Positions 1 to 9,238 of a stretch of DNA of 64,000 nt are shown here, one piece after another. The position numbers were made by a program, and so were the translations under genes. The stretch lies in NCBI GenBank assembly GCA_963422275.1, contig OY729418.1, positions 4,216,001 through 4,280,000 of the forward strand, in the 5' to 3' direction. Below the pieces are notes generated by a model. It searched no databases. It saw only the letters and a list, made by a program, of their open reading frames with translations, and had not been told where the DNA came from. Each line of letters opens with the position of its first letter. Position 1 is the stretch's first letter. This DNA comes from G963422275 sp963422275 (GTDB lineage Bacteria > Pseudomonadota > Alphaproteobacteria > Rhodobacterales > Rhodobacteraceae).

Positions 1-1
1 C

Positions 2-130
2 GGAATCAGAATGACCGAACGACGTGCATTCTCGGTGCAATTTCATCCTGAGGCCAGTCCCGGACCTCAGGACAGCTTTTACCTCTTTCAACGCTTTGTC
101 GACTCAATGCGAAACACGAGATCGACGTGA
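2..130 (+). CDS. carA: Carbamoyl-phosphate synthase small subunit, C-terminal end (partial)
   Basis: Only the last 42 codons are in the window; the gene enters from the left edge. The frame reads FSVQFHPEASPGPQDSFYLF before a TGA at 128-130. This is the characteristic end of the CarA glutamine amidotransferase domain, where the HPE motif supplies the His and Glu of the Cys-His-Glu triad that releases ammonia from glutamine for carbamoyl phosphate (arginine and pyrimidine synthesis). It converges on ilvC, whose stop is 22 nt away. Identification by motif; the rest of the gene is not visible. Confidence 0.88.
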   Translation, partial: GIRMTERRAFSVQFHPEASPGPQDSFYLFQRFVDSMRNTRST

Positions 131-151
131 GCATACCGAATGCGAACGGAA

Positions 152-1174
152 TTAGTTGCGTTCCTGGTCAACGAGCTTACCGGCAGAGATCCATGGCATC
201 ATTTCCCGCAACTTGACGCCGGTCTCCTCGATCAGGTGGGCGTCATTGACCTTCCGCGTGGCTTTAAATGATGGTTGTCCGACCGCACATTCCTGCATCC
301 ATCCAGACACGAATTTTCCGGATTGGATATCCTTGAGAACCTCGCGCATTCGACTCTTTGTTTCCTCATAGGGAATAACTCTTGGACCGGAAACATATTC
401 ACCGTACTCGGCTGTGTTGGAGATCGAATAGTTCATGTTGGCGACACCGCCTTCGTAAATCAGGTCGACAATGAGTTTCACTTCATGCAGGCACTCGAAA
501 TATGCCATCTCCGGCGCGTATCCGGCATCGACAAGAACCTCGAAACCGCAGCGTATGAGTTCCACGATTCCGCCGCAAAGAACAGTCTGCTCGCCAAACA
601 AGTCGGTTTCGCACTCCTCCTTGAAATCGGTCTCGATGATGCCCGACCGCCCGCCGCCGATCGCTGAGCAGTATGACAGCGCGACCTCTCGAGCCAGCCC
701 CGTCGCGTCGTTTTGCACCGCGACAAGACACGGAACCCCGCCGCCCTTCTGAAACTCCGCGCGTACTGTATGGCCCGGACCTTTCGGAGCCATCATGATG
801 ACATCCACGCCCGGCTTAGGATCGATCAGTTTAAAATGGATGTTCAGCCCGTGGGCGAAGGCGATGGCTGCTCCCTGCCGAATGTTGTCCCTGACATGGT
901 TGCGGTAGGTTTGCGCCTGCAGTTCGTCGGGCATTGAGAACATGATCAGATCGCACCACGCAGCAGCGTCTGAAATTCCCATCACGTCAAGGCCTTCCGC
1001 TTTCGCCTTATTTGCTGACGGAGAACCCTCACGTAGCGCGACCGTGATGTTGCGGGCTCCTGAATCACGCAAATTCAAGGCATGTGCATGACCTTGGGAC
1101 CCGTACCCTAGAATGGCGACCCTCCGGTCCTTGATGAGATTAAGGTCGCAGTCATGATCATAGTATACGCGCAT
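152..1174 (-). CDS. ilvC: Ketol-acid reductoisomerase (class I)
   Basis: 340 aa, the normal class I length. It reduces and isomerises 2-acetolactate or 2-aceto-2-hydroxybutyrate with NADPH in valine, leucine and isoleucine synthesis. The N-terminal Rossmann motif GYGSQGHAHA lies at residues 23-32, and the C-terminal knotted domain carries the metal-binding stretch DLFGEQTVLCGG. The open frame continues 37 codons upstream, but the start was set at the ATG at 1174 because the protein then begins MRVYYDHDCDLNLIK like its family and is preceded by GGAGG at good spacing. With cimA at 53.9-55.5 kb it suggests an isoleucine route from pyruvate. Confidence 0.97.
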   Translation of the reverse strand: MRVYYDHDCDLNLIKDRRVAILGYGSQGHAHALNLRDSGARNITVALREGSPSANKAKAEGLDVMGISDAAAWCDLIMFSMPDELQAQTYRNHVRDNIRQGAAIAFAHGLNIHFKLIDPKPGVDVIMMAPKGPGHTVRAEFQKGGGVPCLVAVQNDATGLAREVALSYCSAIGGGRSGIIETDFKEECETDLFGEQTVLCGGIVELIRCGFEVLVDAGYAPEMAYFECLHEVKLIVDLIYEGGVANMNYSISNTAEYGEYVSGPRVIPYEETKSRMREVLKDIQSGKFVSGWMQECAVGQPSFKATRKVNDAHLIEETGVKLREMMPWISAGKLVDQERN

Positions 1175-1314
1175 TTGTTCCTCCAATTTGGTGTTCGACG
1201 CCTTCACGGCAGGCACGGTGAATGATTTTCGTTGCAAGTGGCACCTTCTAAGGGAATCGATGAAAGTTTCAATCGAGTTGTTCACGGTGCTTGTCGCGAC
1301 ATTGCTCCTTGGCT

Positions 1315-2529
1315 CTAGGCGGCACGCTGACCAAGCGCCCCCCGCATCAAGATTCTTCTTAATGGTTCAATGTCCCCTGCAATTGACAATCCGAGCCTTC
1401 GCAGACTGGTCAATACCGGGTCCCTAGCCATTGAAACAAAGCTCAGCCCGCCAATGCCGACCAGCCTTGCAGCGGCCTCAGGATACCTGGCACGATGATA
1501 TCGGAGCAGCCCTTTTGAATTGCCAAGATCTTCCGGGACCTCGCATATGATCTTGTGCAACCCAAGGATGTCTCCAATCGTCATGTTGAACCCCTGTGCG
1601 CCAATCGGCGGCAAGACATGCGCTGCCTCGGCAATGATTGCCGTCCGCTCGGCAAAGAATCTCTCCGCAATCTGCGCAACCACGGACCACTCGTTCCGGT
1701 CCGAGGCCAGCCGCACATCGCCTAGCAATCCAAGCGAACGGTACCTGACCCGGGATTCGAACTCGGAAGCTGGCAGACGCTTCAACGCCGCAATTTCCGC
1801 AGCTCTCTCCATCCAAACGATTGCGGAAGCATGGTTTCCGTCTTCGTCAGGGACCGGAACGGAGGTGAATGTACCCCCAGAGCGATAAATCTCGGTCGAG
1901 ACTCCGCAATGAGGACGCGTATGGAACAAGTTGAATGTCAAGGCCTTTTGGCTGAATCGAAAGGTTCTGCACCGCAACCCCACCGCTGTCCGGATCGAAG
2001 ATTCGCGTCCGTCCGCAGCAACCAGCAGCTTGGTCCGCACCCTAGTGCCGTCGCTCAAGCGAATCCGAACCTCGTCGGTTCTTGTCAAGACCGAGCTTAC
2101 CCCAATGCCCGTTAAGATTTCCACGTTGGGCAAATGATTGATCTTTTGGGACAGACGACTCATCAACACAGAGTTTGGAATGCACCAGCCAAAGCATGAC
2201 TCGGAAATGCTGGTCGGATCGAAATCCCTAATCCTGCGGGATTGCGGTGTGCCATCTCCGGCATCGATGATGCGCATCACCTCGAGGGGTTCTGAAAAAG
2301 GTTCGATTTGATCCCATACTCCGACGTCCCGCAGTGCATCCACCGCAGGAAGAAAGAGCGCAGTTGTACGCCCGTCGGAACTTCGCCCATTCGTCGTAAC
2401 GGGCAACTGTTTTGAGTCGCAACAGAGAACGCGATACCCCGAGGCCCCGATGATAGCGGCGGCGAAAAGCCCGCCTAGCCGCCCGCCGGCAATGACAATG
2501 TCAAATTCGCGTAAGGTGAACCTGCTCAT
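1315..2529 (-). CDS. FAD-dependent hydroxylase, UbiH/UbiF/VisC/COQ6 family
   Basis: 404 aa flavoprotein monooxygenase of the type that hydroxylates the ubiquinone ring. The N-terminal dinucleotide-binding motif is DIVIAGGRLGG (residues about 9-19), a DGRESSIR stretch follows near residue 170, and the second FAD motif is AEAAHVLPPIGAQGFN near residue 305, a form seen in alphaproteobacterial UbiH/UbiL-like proteins in place of the common GDAAH start. It lies 61 nt downstream of glmM on the same strand. The position hydroxylated cannot be told from sequence. The FAD family call is firm; the ubiquinone role is by family. Confidence 0.85.
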   Translation of the reverse strand: MSRFTLREFDIVIAGGRLGGLFAAAIIGASGYRVLCCDSKQLPVTTNGRSSDGRTTALFLPAVDALRDVGVWDQIEPFSEPLEVMRIIDAGDGTPQSRRIRDFDPTSISESCFGWCIPNSVLMSRLSQKINHLPNVEILTGIGVSSVLTRTDEVRIRLSDGTRVRTKLLVAADGRESSIRTAVGLRCRTFRFSQKALTFNLFHTRPHCGVSTEIYRSGGTFTSVPVPDEDGNHASAIVWMERAAEIAALKRLPASEFESRVRYRSLGLLGDVRLASDRNEWSVVAQIAERFFAERTAIIAEAAHVLPPIGAQGFNMTIGDILGLHKIICEVPEDLGNSKGLLRYHRARYPEAAARLVGIGGLSFVSMARDPVLTSLRRLGLSIAGDIEPLRRILMRGALGQRAA

Positions 2530-2590
2530 GCTTGGTCAAACCAGCCGGCAGCGCGAAATCGATCACCGCAGCCACCGGTTCGCTCTTTCC

Positions 2591-3934
2591 TCAGTTTATC
2601 GCACGAATTGAGTCTGCGATTTCGCTCACAATTTGCTCCATGATCGCGGTGTTTTCGCACTCTGCCATTATCCGGATAATCTTCTCTGTTCCCGACTTGC
2701 GCACGACAAGTCGTCCACGGCCATTCAGCTGCCTTTGACCATCCCGAATCGTGCCCCTGACCGAATCAGCCAGCAACGGGCTTTCGTCAGTCGAGTAGAA
2801 CTCGTTGCGCAAGATCTGGGGAACCGGGTGAAACACCCGGGCAAGTTCGCTTGCTCTTTTTCCCGTCTCCACCATTGCAGCCAGAAATTGCAATCCGGCA
2901 ACCAATCCGTCGCCTGTCGTGGCGTAATCCGTCATTACAACATGTCCAGATTGCTCACCGCCGAGATTGCACCCCTTGGCTCGCATTGCCTCGACAACAT
3001 AGCGGTCACCGACTGCAGTTCGATCGAGTGCAATGCCTTTGTCAGCCAGAAAGCTCTCCAACCCTAGGTTAGACATGATCGTCGCAATAACCTTGTCGTT
3101 CGCGAGCCTTCCCACCTTGGACCACCTGTCTGCAAACAGTCCCAAAATCTGGTCGCCACAGGCGATTTCGCCTGATTCGTCGACTATCAAGACTCGGTCC
3201 GCATCGCCGTCCAAACAGATGCCGACGTCGGCGCCGAAGTCCCTAACCATCCCGGCCACATGCCTAGTGTCAGTAGAGCCGCATTTCTCGTTAATATTAA
3301 ATCCGTTTGGCGAGACGCCCATGGGAATGACTTCAGAGCCCAATTCCCATAGAACCTCCGGGGCTGCACGATATGCAGAGCCATTGGCGCAGTCCAAGAC
3401 TAGCGTCAGCCCATTCAACCGAAGATCTTTGGGAAATGTCGTCTTCGCGTACTCGATGTATCGTCCAAGACCATCGTCAATGCGCTTGGCGCTGCCGATC
3501 TCGGACGGTTCCGGCAATAGCACTCCAGATTCAAGATAAGCTTCGATTTCCCGTTCCGCCGCGTCGGACAGTTTGAAACCGTCAGGCCCAAAGAATTTTA
3601 TTCCATTGTCGTAGTGAGGGTTGTGCGACGCGGAGATCATCACGCCCAAGTCAGCCCGCATGGACCTCGTAAGCAAACCGACCGCCGGAGTCGGAATTGG
3701 TCCAAGCAACAAAACGTTCATTCCCGTCGCCGCCAGACCTGCCGTCAGAGCGTTCTCCAACATGTAGCATGATCTTCGTGTGTCTTTTCCGATGACAACC
3801 CGATGCCTGTTTGATCCGTCGCGGCGGAAATAGCGGCCAGCGGCCATACCGACGCTGAGTGCGCACTCAGCGGTAATCGGGTGCTCGTTCGCACGTCCTC
3901 TGATACCGTCGGTTCCAAAATACTTTCGTTCCAT
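2591..3934 (-). CDS. glmM: Phosphoglucosamine mutase
   Basis: 447 aa, normal length. It converts glucosamine-6-phosphate to glucosamine-1-phosphate on the way to UDP-GlcNAc for peptidoglycan and LPS. Visible landmarks: FGTDGIRGRAN at the N-terminus, the phosphoserine loop ISASHNPHYDNG with the active serine at about residue 103, the metal loop DGDADR, the sugar loop GGEQSGH, and the phosphate-binding RKSGTEKIIRIM near the C-terminus. The start chosen is the ATG at 3934, giving MERKYFGTDG with GGAAAG just upstream; a 12-codon upstream extension is not family-like. Probably co-transcribed with the UbiH-type gene. Confidence 0.97.
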   Translation of the reverse strand: MERKYFGTDGIRGRANEHPITAECALSVGMAAGRYFRRDGSNRHRVVIGKDTRRSCYMLENALTAGLAATGMNVLLLGPIPTPAVGLLTRSMRADLGVMISASHNPHYDNGIKFFGPDGFKLSDAAEREIEAYLESGVLLPEPSEIGSAKRIDDGLGRYIEYAKTTFPKDLRLNGLTLVLDCANGSAYRAAPEVLWELGSEVIPMGVSPNGFNINEKCGSTDTRHVAGMVRDFGADVGICLDGDADRVLIVDESGEIACGDQILGLFADRWSKVGRLANDKVIATIMSNLGLESFLADKGIALDRTAVGDRYVVEAMRAKGCNLGGEQSGHVVMTDYATTGDGLVAGLQFLAAMVETGKRASELARVFHPVPQILRNEFYSTDESPLLADSVRGTIRDGQRQLNGRGRLVVRKSGTEKIIRIMAECENTAIMEQIVSEIADSIRAIN

Positions 3935-4063
3935 TCGAACTTTCCGCTTGCGTACAAGGCGTTGACCCACTGTTAATGATGCAGTGAACCCATCTATCTA
4001 TTGATGAGAGTTCTACACTCACCCGTCACAAAATTTCAAGAAATCAGGGCGTCTTCGGGAGAA

Positions 4064-5002
4064 TTATCTTCTTATGGCCTCTCGGTAGAATATATGCCGC
4101 CCGATTCTGGTGGTCCTGACAAGACGGTCTGCCCAAGCAGGTCTGACATTCAGCGAATGGAAGTGAGTTGCTCCGTCAGTGAGAGCTGGAAATCCACCTG
4201 CAAGGTAAGCAATTGACAATTTCTCGATCTGCTTAAAGATTATTGGCTCGTGCACATTTTCCGGCTTGCCGTCACAGAGGAAACTGAACTGGCACTTGAA
4301 CTTCTTGTTAGGCCCTTGATGAACCACCGCACAAATCGAATCTGGAAAGCGTGATGATTTCACTCTGTTCATTATCACTTCAGCTACGGCTTTCAGCCCG
4401 TTAGGCGACTCGCCTCGCGCCTCAAAATACAGTGCATTTGCCAAGCAACGCAGTTCAGCTTTGTACATCGGATACTTTCTTGGGTGAATCGCGGACGCCA
4501 CCAAGTCGACAGCTTTTTCCTTGGCCACGGAAGATAGAACCTTGTGAGATGAATCGGTTACAAGCTGCTCAAACTGACCAGCGCCCAAGACTGGGTTCGG
4601 AGCGGCCAACGCAGGCCTCATAACAGGCCGGACAGCCCAAACATTAATTATTGGCTCGCCAAATCCGTGATTTGGATTGGGCACTGGTCGAGAAGACCAG
4701 GGACCTTCGAATCCAGTTTGGCTCTGGGCCGTGACCGCCTGCTCAGCCGGTCGCTCAATCGGAGCAACCAAGTGTTGATACAAACTGTTTTCCTGCAGGT
4801 CTGGGAGCCTGAGCGGGCGAGAAGCCATCACAAAACTGCTTCCAACTCGTTGAGCGGGAATTGTATCTAACTGCAATTTTGCAAAGGAAGTCTGCAGAAT
4901 GGCCCCGCCAAGGTTCGAGCGTTCAGTCTCCGAGTTCGCTGCCAGAGCCGCGTGAACACACACCAACGCAACAATCGCGATTCCAGCGTGCGACTCTCGC
5001 AT
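4064..5002 (-). CDS. SleB-type cell wall hydrolase, exported; start abuts an IS
   Basis: About 312 aa. An N-terminal signal peptide is visible (HAGIAIVALVCVHAALAA), then a variable region, then a C-terminal hydrolase_2 (SleB) domain from about residue 190, with the catalytic-Glu motif ALYFEARGES and the core VAEVIMNRVKSSRFPDSICA. The family cleaves peptidoglycan glycan strands, so it should act in the periplasm. An IS5-family terminal sequence ends in CTAG one base before the ATG at 5002, so the native ribosome-binding site appears to be gone. An alternative ATG at 5020 lies inside the IS end, without an obvious Shine-Dalgarno. Expression is therefore doubtful although the coding sequence is intact. 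Confidence 0.8.
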   Translation of the reverse strand: MRESHAGIAIVALVCVHAALAANSETERSNLGGAILQTSFAKLQLDTIPAQRVGSSFVMASRPLRLPDLQENSLYQHLVAPIERPAEQAVTAQSQTGFEGPWSSRPVPNPNHGFGEPIINVWAVRPVMRPALAAPNPVLGAGQFEQLVTDSSHKVLSSVAKEKAVDLVASAIHPRKYPMYKAELRCLANALYFEARGESPNGLKAVAEVIMNRVKSSRFPDSICAVVHQGPNKKFKCQFSFLCDGKPENVHEPIIFKQIEKLSIAYLAGGFPALTDGATHFHSLNVRPAWADRLVRTTRIGRHIFYREAIRR

Positions 5003-5007
5003 GCTAG

Positions 5008-5508
5008 GTCGTGGCCTCATTATGACGCAACCACAGCCTTGTCGAGCCACTCCTCGACACCAGTCTTGTCGGAGACCTGCCCGGCACCGGCACGAACTTG
5101 ACCGGCAGGCCGCTGGCATCGACGATGACATGGATCTTGCCGGTCAGCCCGCCGCGTGTTGGCGGGCGCGGACGATCGAACTGTCGACGAATGAAGCGTT
5201 TCCAGCGCCTCGGCGCTCAAGGCATTGAAAACGCGCGTCCATGCACCCTTCCTAGACCAGCGGTTGCAGACCGTCGTGCGCGGTCCGCATTCCTCCGGCA
5301 GATCGCGCCACGGCGCACGGTACGCAAAATGCAGAAGATGTCGTTGAGCGTCCGGTGGTCGTCGACGCGTGGTGTCCCATCGCGGCTTGTTCGGCAGCAA
5401 TGGCTGGATCACCGCCCATCCCCGATCCGTCATGTCGCAACGAGGCATCGCCAAAACCCCATGGCTCGAACACCACAATCTTTTCCATTGGACACAGCGC
5501 TTGTACAA
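5008..5508 (-). mobile_element. IS5-family (IS427-like) relic with broken transposase
   Basis: The minus-strand frame contains DMTDRGWAVIQPLLPNKPRW and APWRDLPEECGPRTTVCNRW, the N-terminal half of an IS427-group transposase. It then shifts frame: the other frame carries GKIHVIVDASGLPVKF, the start of the DDE domain, and stops. The left end (CTAG then GTCGTGGCCTCAT) matches the terminal repeat of the better-preserved element at 23258-23980. The opposite end could not be found before the next element at 5582, and the C-terminal DDE part is missing. Confidence 0.75.
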
Positions 5509-5581
5509 TGTAGCTCTGTCATCTTTTGCAACGGTTGCCCTCCCAGACAGCTTTGACGCTCGTACCCCTTAATAAAGAATA

Positions 5582-6121
5582 GGCTCAATTCGCAAATCGC
5601 AGGCATGTTCTCGTGCTGGCCGCCGCGAGGCAGGCTCTTGGCGATGGATGCCTGCCGAGCGCGACGAGATGGAACCACCTCAAATAGCTGTCCAGGCATT
5701 TGGTGGCGATGCCGCGGGAACGCCGCAGGAAGCCCTTGATCTGGCTGTGGCGGGTGTTGACCGTCTGGATGTGCACGGCCCCGCGCACCCGCTCGCCGGC
5801 GGAGTGGTTGACGCTCTGGTGAAGAATGCCGAGCGCCGCGGCGGCGGGGCGATGGCAGCAACCAGCGTCGGAGACGAGCAGGGCGTCCGGGGCGATCACC
5901 GGCGCCAGCGGAACGCCGTGCTCGGCGCAGCCTCGCGAATGGTCTCGCCCTCCGGTGGATCCGACAGAACCGCCGCAACCTTGCGGCACTGCGCCGCCGT
6001 CAGTTCATCGATTCTCGAAAACCAGTCCCGAAACTGTGCCCGATCCATTGTTCCGCTCCCCATGGTCAATGCAAGTTGGAACCCAGTGTAGCACATACGC
6101 CTGCGAAATGCGAATAGAGCC
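5582..6121 (-). mobile_element. Internally deleted IS1595-family (ISXO2-like) element, copy 1
   Basis: 540 bp bounded by 23-bp inverted repeats (outer ends GGCTCAATTCGC and GGCTCTATTCGC, two mismatches in all) and flanked by a perfect 8-bp target duplication, aaagaata at 5574-5581 and 6122-6129. Inside, on the minus strand, the transposase N-terminus MDRAQFRDWFSRIDELTAAQ is followed after a deletion by the C-terminal part ending SYLRWFHLVALGRHPS. The zinc ribbon and most of the catalytic core are missing, so this copy could only be moved in trans. Confidence 0.88.
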
Positions 6122-6245
6122 AAAGAATATGACATTAGTTGTCTAGTTCTGATCATCCCCTTGACATCACGGCGACATTTGACTCTAATCATCAATCAGC
6201 TAAAGTCAGAAACTCGGTTACTCGCCTCAAGACAGTCAATCCCGG

Positions 6246-8774
6246 CTACCGGCGAAAATCAGAGCGATTCCGAATTGCACTTTGCGCGGCGGCCAAGCGC
6301 GCAATCGGCACCCTGAAAGGCGAGCAAGATACATAGTTGAATCCTGCCTTTCGGCAAAACTCGATTGTCGCAGCGTCTCCACCATGTTCTCCACAGATCG
6401 AAAGAACCAGATCAGGATTCGCTTCGCGGCCGCGCTTCGCGGCTAGCAACAGCAGTTCTCCTACACCCTCCTTGTCCAGTGTGGCAAATGGGTCTTCCGG
6501 ATAAACGCCTCTAGCAACATAGGTAGCCATGAAACGTTGGGAATCATCCCGGCTGATGCCATATGTCATTTGCGTGAGATCATTTGTGCCAAAGCTAAGG
6601 AACGAGGAGTTCGCCGCAAGGTCGCCCGCCCGAATCGCAGCACGCGGAGTCTCCACGATTACCCCAATCTTGTAGTCGAATGTCTCCCCCGTCTCCTTCC
6701 GAACCGTGTGCGCAACAGCATCTACGCTGCTCTTGACAAGCTCGACCTCTCGGTTGGCGGACACGAGAGGAATCATTATTTCAGGAGTTCCCGGATGTCC
6801 TCTGCGCCGAGCCTCAACAAGGGCTTCGAAAATCGCCCGTGCCTGCATCTCATAGATTTCCGGAACCGTAATGCCGAGTCTAACACCTCGCATGCCAAGC
6901 ATCGGGTTGAATTCTCGAAGTTCGTCCATTCGAGCGATGATGCGGCTATCCGGAAGGTCTAGCGCATCAGCCAGCTCTTTTATCTCATCCCGCTCGCGGG
7001 GAAGGAACTCGTGCAACGGTGGATCGAATAGGCGAATGCAGACGGGCCTGCCCTGCATGTTCAAGAATAACTCGATGAAGTCGCTTCTCTGCATCGGAAG
7101 CAACTGTTTGAGGGTTGCACGTCTCTCCGAGTCACTGTCAGCAAATATCATCTCGCGCATTACGGTAAGACGAGCCTCATCAAAAAACATGTGCTCGGTC
7201 CGGCAAAGGCCGATTCCGTCCGCCTTGAAGCTGTTTGCAACCTGTACCTCGTCTGGCGTGTCGGCGTTGGCGCGAACCTCCATGTCCCTACTCTCATCGG
7301 CCCAGTCCAGGAATATACGGAAGGCATCACTCAAACCGGGCTTCTCCAACGGAACAGCGCCTTCCAGTACCTCTCCGCGCGTTCCGTCGATTGAGATCGA
7401 GTCCCCTTCGCGAAAAATCTTCCCGCCGGGACTGATCAATGCTTGCATTCGTGCATCAAACTGTATGTCCGACGCGCCAGCGACGCACGGCACTCCGAGA
7501 CCACGTGCAACAACGGCAGCGTGGCTGGTGATTCCACCTCTTCCCGTTAGAACACCGCTAGCGAAATGCATCCCCTTGATGTCCTCCGGTCCGGTCTCGA
7601 TTCTGACAAGAATGCACGATTCGTTTCGCGCTGCGTATTCCGCCGCCGCTTGGGACGAGAACGCGACCGCACCTGATGCAGCGCCAGGACTCGCCGAGAT
7701 TCCCGTCGCAATGACATTGTACGCGCGGCTCCGATCAACTTGGGGATGAAGGATTCGCGCGATGCTGTCAGGCTCAAGTCTCCCAAGCGAGGATTCCTTG
7801 CTGATCAACCCGCTTTCCGCTAGATCAACCGCAATTTGAATTGCCGCTTGGACAGAGCAGTCGATTGGTCGGGCATCTAGCACCCAGACTTTTCCATTTG
7901 CGACCGCAAAATCTATTTCCAGCTCATCTTGCTTGCGCCTCCGGAGCAGATCGAGATGCTTCTCCAGATCAGAGGAACTCCTCGGCGAGAGTTTCTTGAT
8001 CGACGATTCTGGCATCTCAACTCTCGCCACCGAGATGCATCCAGGGCAAAAGTTTCCGAACAGTCCCCTCGACCCCGATTCTGGGTCGGCACCGGAAACC
8101 GCACCGAATCCGTTGTCGCCTTCGCCCGATTTCGTCGCAACAACCGTCTTTTGGACCAGAAGACCTAGCCCGGCATTCTCAGGAGCCCCATGCGCACTGC
8201 GCAGCAAGTGCGCTGTAGGCCCTTCCCAAGCTCTGACCATGGATCGAAGCACATGCGTCAACTGCACTCCCATATCTTGGGGGAATGATTCACCGGTGCA
8301 TTTCGCATAAAGGCTCTTTGCTCGTGCCAGCCGTCCGAACACATCCGGACAACTTGCTGTCAACGCCTCGAATTCCTCGGGATCCAGCCTTGCAACGCGA
8401 ACTGCATACGATTTGATAAAATCAAAATACAGTTTCGAGGCTGCTTCTGGATCATGCGCGTTGCACAATTCTTCGTGGATGGCACAGTTCAAGCCGACGG
8501 CATGGAAAGTGGGAGCCCCACCCCAGTCTATGCCACCAGGACTTGAGCGGACCGAGACCAGCGTTTCGGGCCCAAACGGATCAAGTATCTTCTCGGTGTC
8601 AGGTGCATGTCCAGAAGCAATCATCCTAACCGCCTCGATGGAAAGTGCTATTGTTGCTGGCACGGGAATTCCAAAATTCACGAGTTCGGCGAGCCTGCTT
8701 GCGCGAACTCCGAATCGGCCGTCATTTGCATTTCCCTGCCCCAAAAGCACCACAGATCCGTCAATACCTGACAC
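6246..8774 (-). CDS. ppdK: Pyruvate phosphate dikinase-like protein with degenerate N-terminal domain
   Basis: About 842 aa from a GTG at 8774, which has GAGGGAG upstream; the open frame continues into an IS at 8861. The swivel domain has the phospho-His loop GRGGITSHAAVVARGLG, and the C-terminal PEP/pyruvate barrel is well conserved (DGIGLCRTEHMFF, LGMRGVRLG, SICGEHGGD, YVSCSPFRVPIARLAAAQ). PPDK interconverts pyruvate and PEP with ATP/Pi. The first 330 or so residues diverge: the usual GGKGANLAEM becomes FGVRASRLAELV, and the ATP-grasp signature with its Glu and Gln (GEFL..NAQGED) is replaced by GNFCPGCISV. ATP-dependent activity is therefore uncertain. The family call is secure, the activity is not. 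Confidence 0.85.
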   Translation of the reverse strand: MSGIDGSVVLLGQGNANDGRFGVRASRLAELVNFGIPVPATIALSIEAVRMIASGHAPDTEKILDPFGPETLVSVRSSPGGIDWGGAPTFHAVGLNCAIHEELCNAHDPEAASKLYFDFIKSYAVRVARLDPEEFEALTASCPDVFGRLARAKSLYAKCTGESFPQDMGVQLTHVLRSMVRAWEGPTAHLLRSAHGAPENAGLGLLVQKTVVATKSGEGDNGFGAVSGADPESGSRGLFGNFCPGCISVARVEMPESSIKKLSPRSSSDLEKHLDLLRRRKQDELEIDFAVANGKVWVLDARPIDCSVQAAIQIAVDLAESGLISKESSLGRLEPDSIARILHPQVDRSRAYNVIATGISASPGAASGAVAFSSQAAAEYAARNESCILVRIETGPEDIKGMHFASGVLTGRGGITSHAAVVARGLGVPCVAGASDIQFDARMQALISPGGKIFREGDSISIDGTRGEVLEGAVPLEKPGLSDAFRIFLDWADESRDMEVRANADTPDEVQVANSFKADGIGLCRTEHMFFDEARLTVMREMIFADSDSERRATLKQLLPMQRSDFIELFLNMQGRPVCIRLFDPPLHEFLPRERDEIKELADALDLPDSRIIARMDELREFNPMLGMRGVRLGITVPEIYEMQARAIFEALVEARRRGHPGTPEIMIPLVSANREVELVKSSVDAVAHTVRKETGETFDYKIGVIVETPRAAIRAGDLAANSSFLSFGTNDLTQMTYGISRDDSQRFMATYVARGVYPEDPFATLDKEGVGELLLLAAKRGREANPDLVLSICGEHGGDAATIEFCRKAGFNYVSCSPFRVPIARLAAAQSAIRNRSDFRR

Positions 8775-8860
8775 CCGAAACCACTCCCTCGACTTTCTGC
8801 AACGCAGAATTATTCGGTAGCAATTCCCGATTGAGTGCGCAATCTCAATTGTTTGTTGAA

Positions 8861-9184
8861 GGCTCAATTCACGAATCGCAGGCTTGGCCTGGCGCTGGCC
8901 GTCGCGAGGCAAGCTCTCGACGATGGATGCCTGCCGAGCACGACAAGATGGAACCACCTAAGGCAGCTGTCGAGACGCTTGGTCGCGCCGCGGAAGCGCC
9001 GCAGGAAGGCCTTGGTCTGGATGTGCAGGGTGCCGCGCACCCGCTCGACAGCGGGCCGCCGTCAGTTCATCGATGCTCGAAAACCAGTCCCGAAACCGCA
9101 GCCAATCCATCAGCCTGTCCCCCCATGCCCAATGTAAATCGGGAGCCAGTCCATCAAGCATGCCTACGGATTACAAATTGAGCC
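8861..9184 (-). mobile_element. Internally deleted IS1595-family element, copy 2
   Basis: 324 bp. The terminal repeats match copy 1 (left end GGCTCAATTCACGAATCG at 8861-8878; the right repeat is the diverged inverse at 9162-9184). An 8-bp target duplication with one mismatch flanks it: ttgttgaa at 8853-8860 and ttgttgga at 9185-9192. The minus strand still shows FRDWFSSIDELTAARC, the transposase N-terminus. It sits between ppdK and glyS and may have displaced the native ppdK upstream region. Confidence 0.82.
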
Positions 9185-9238
9185 TTGTTGGATGAAATTG
9201 AAGCGTTCGGTGCGGGCAAAGCCTTGAATTTTCTGGAT

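Noticed and set aside
6871..7749. 292-codon plus-strand open frame inside ppdK
   Set aside because: It is antisense to a well-conserved coding region, has serine/arginine-rich composition typical of a shadow frame, and shows no domain.
8775..8957. Upstream extension of the ppdK frame to the ATG at 8957
   Set aside because: The ATG and first codons lie inside IS1595 copy 2, and the extension has no PPDK similarity; GTG at 8774 with GAGGGAG fits better.
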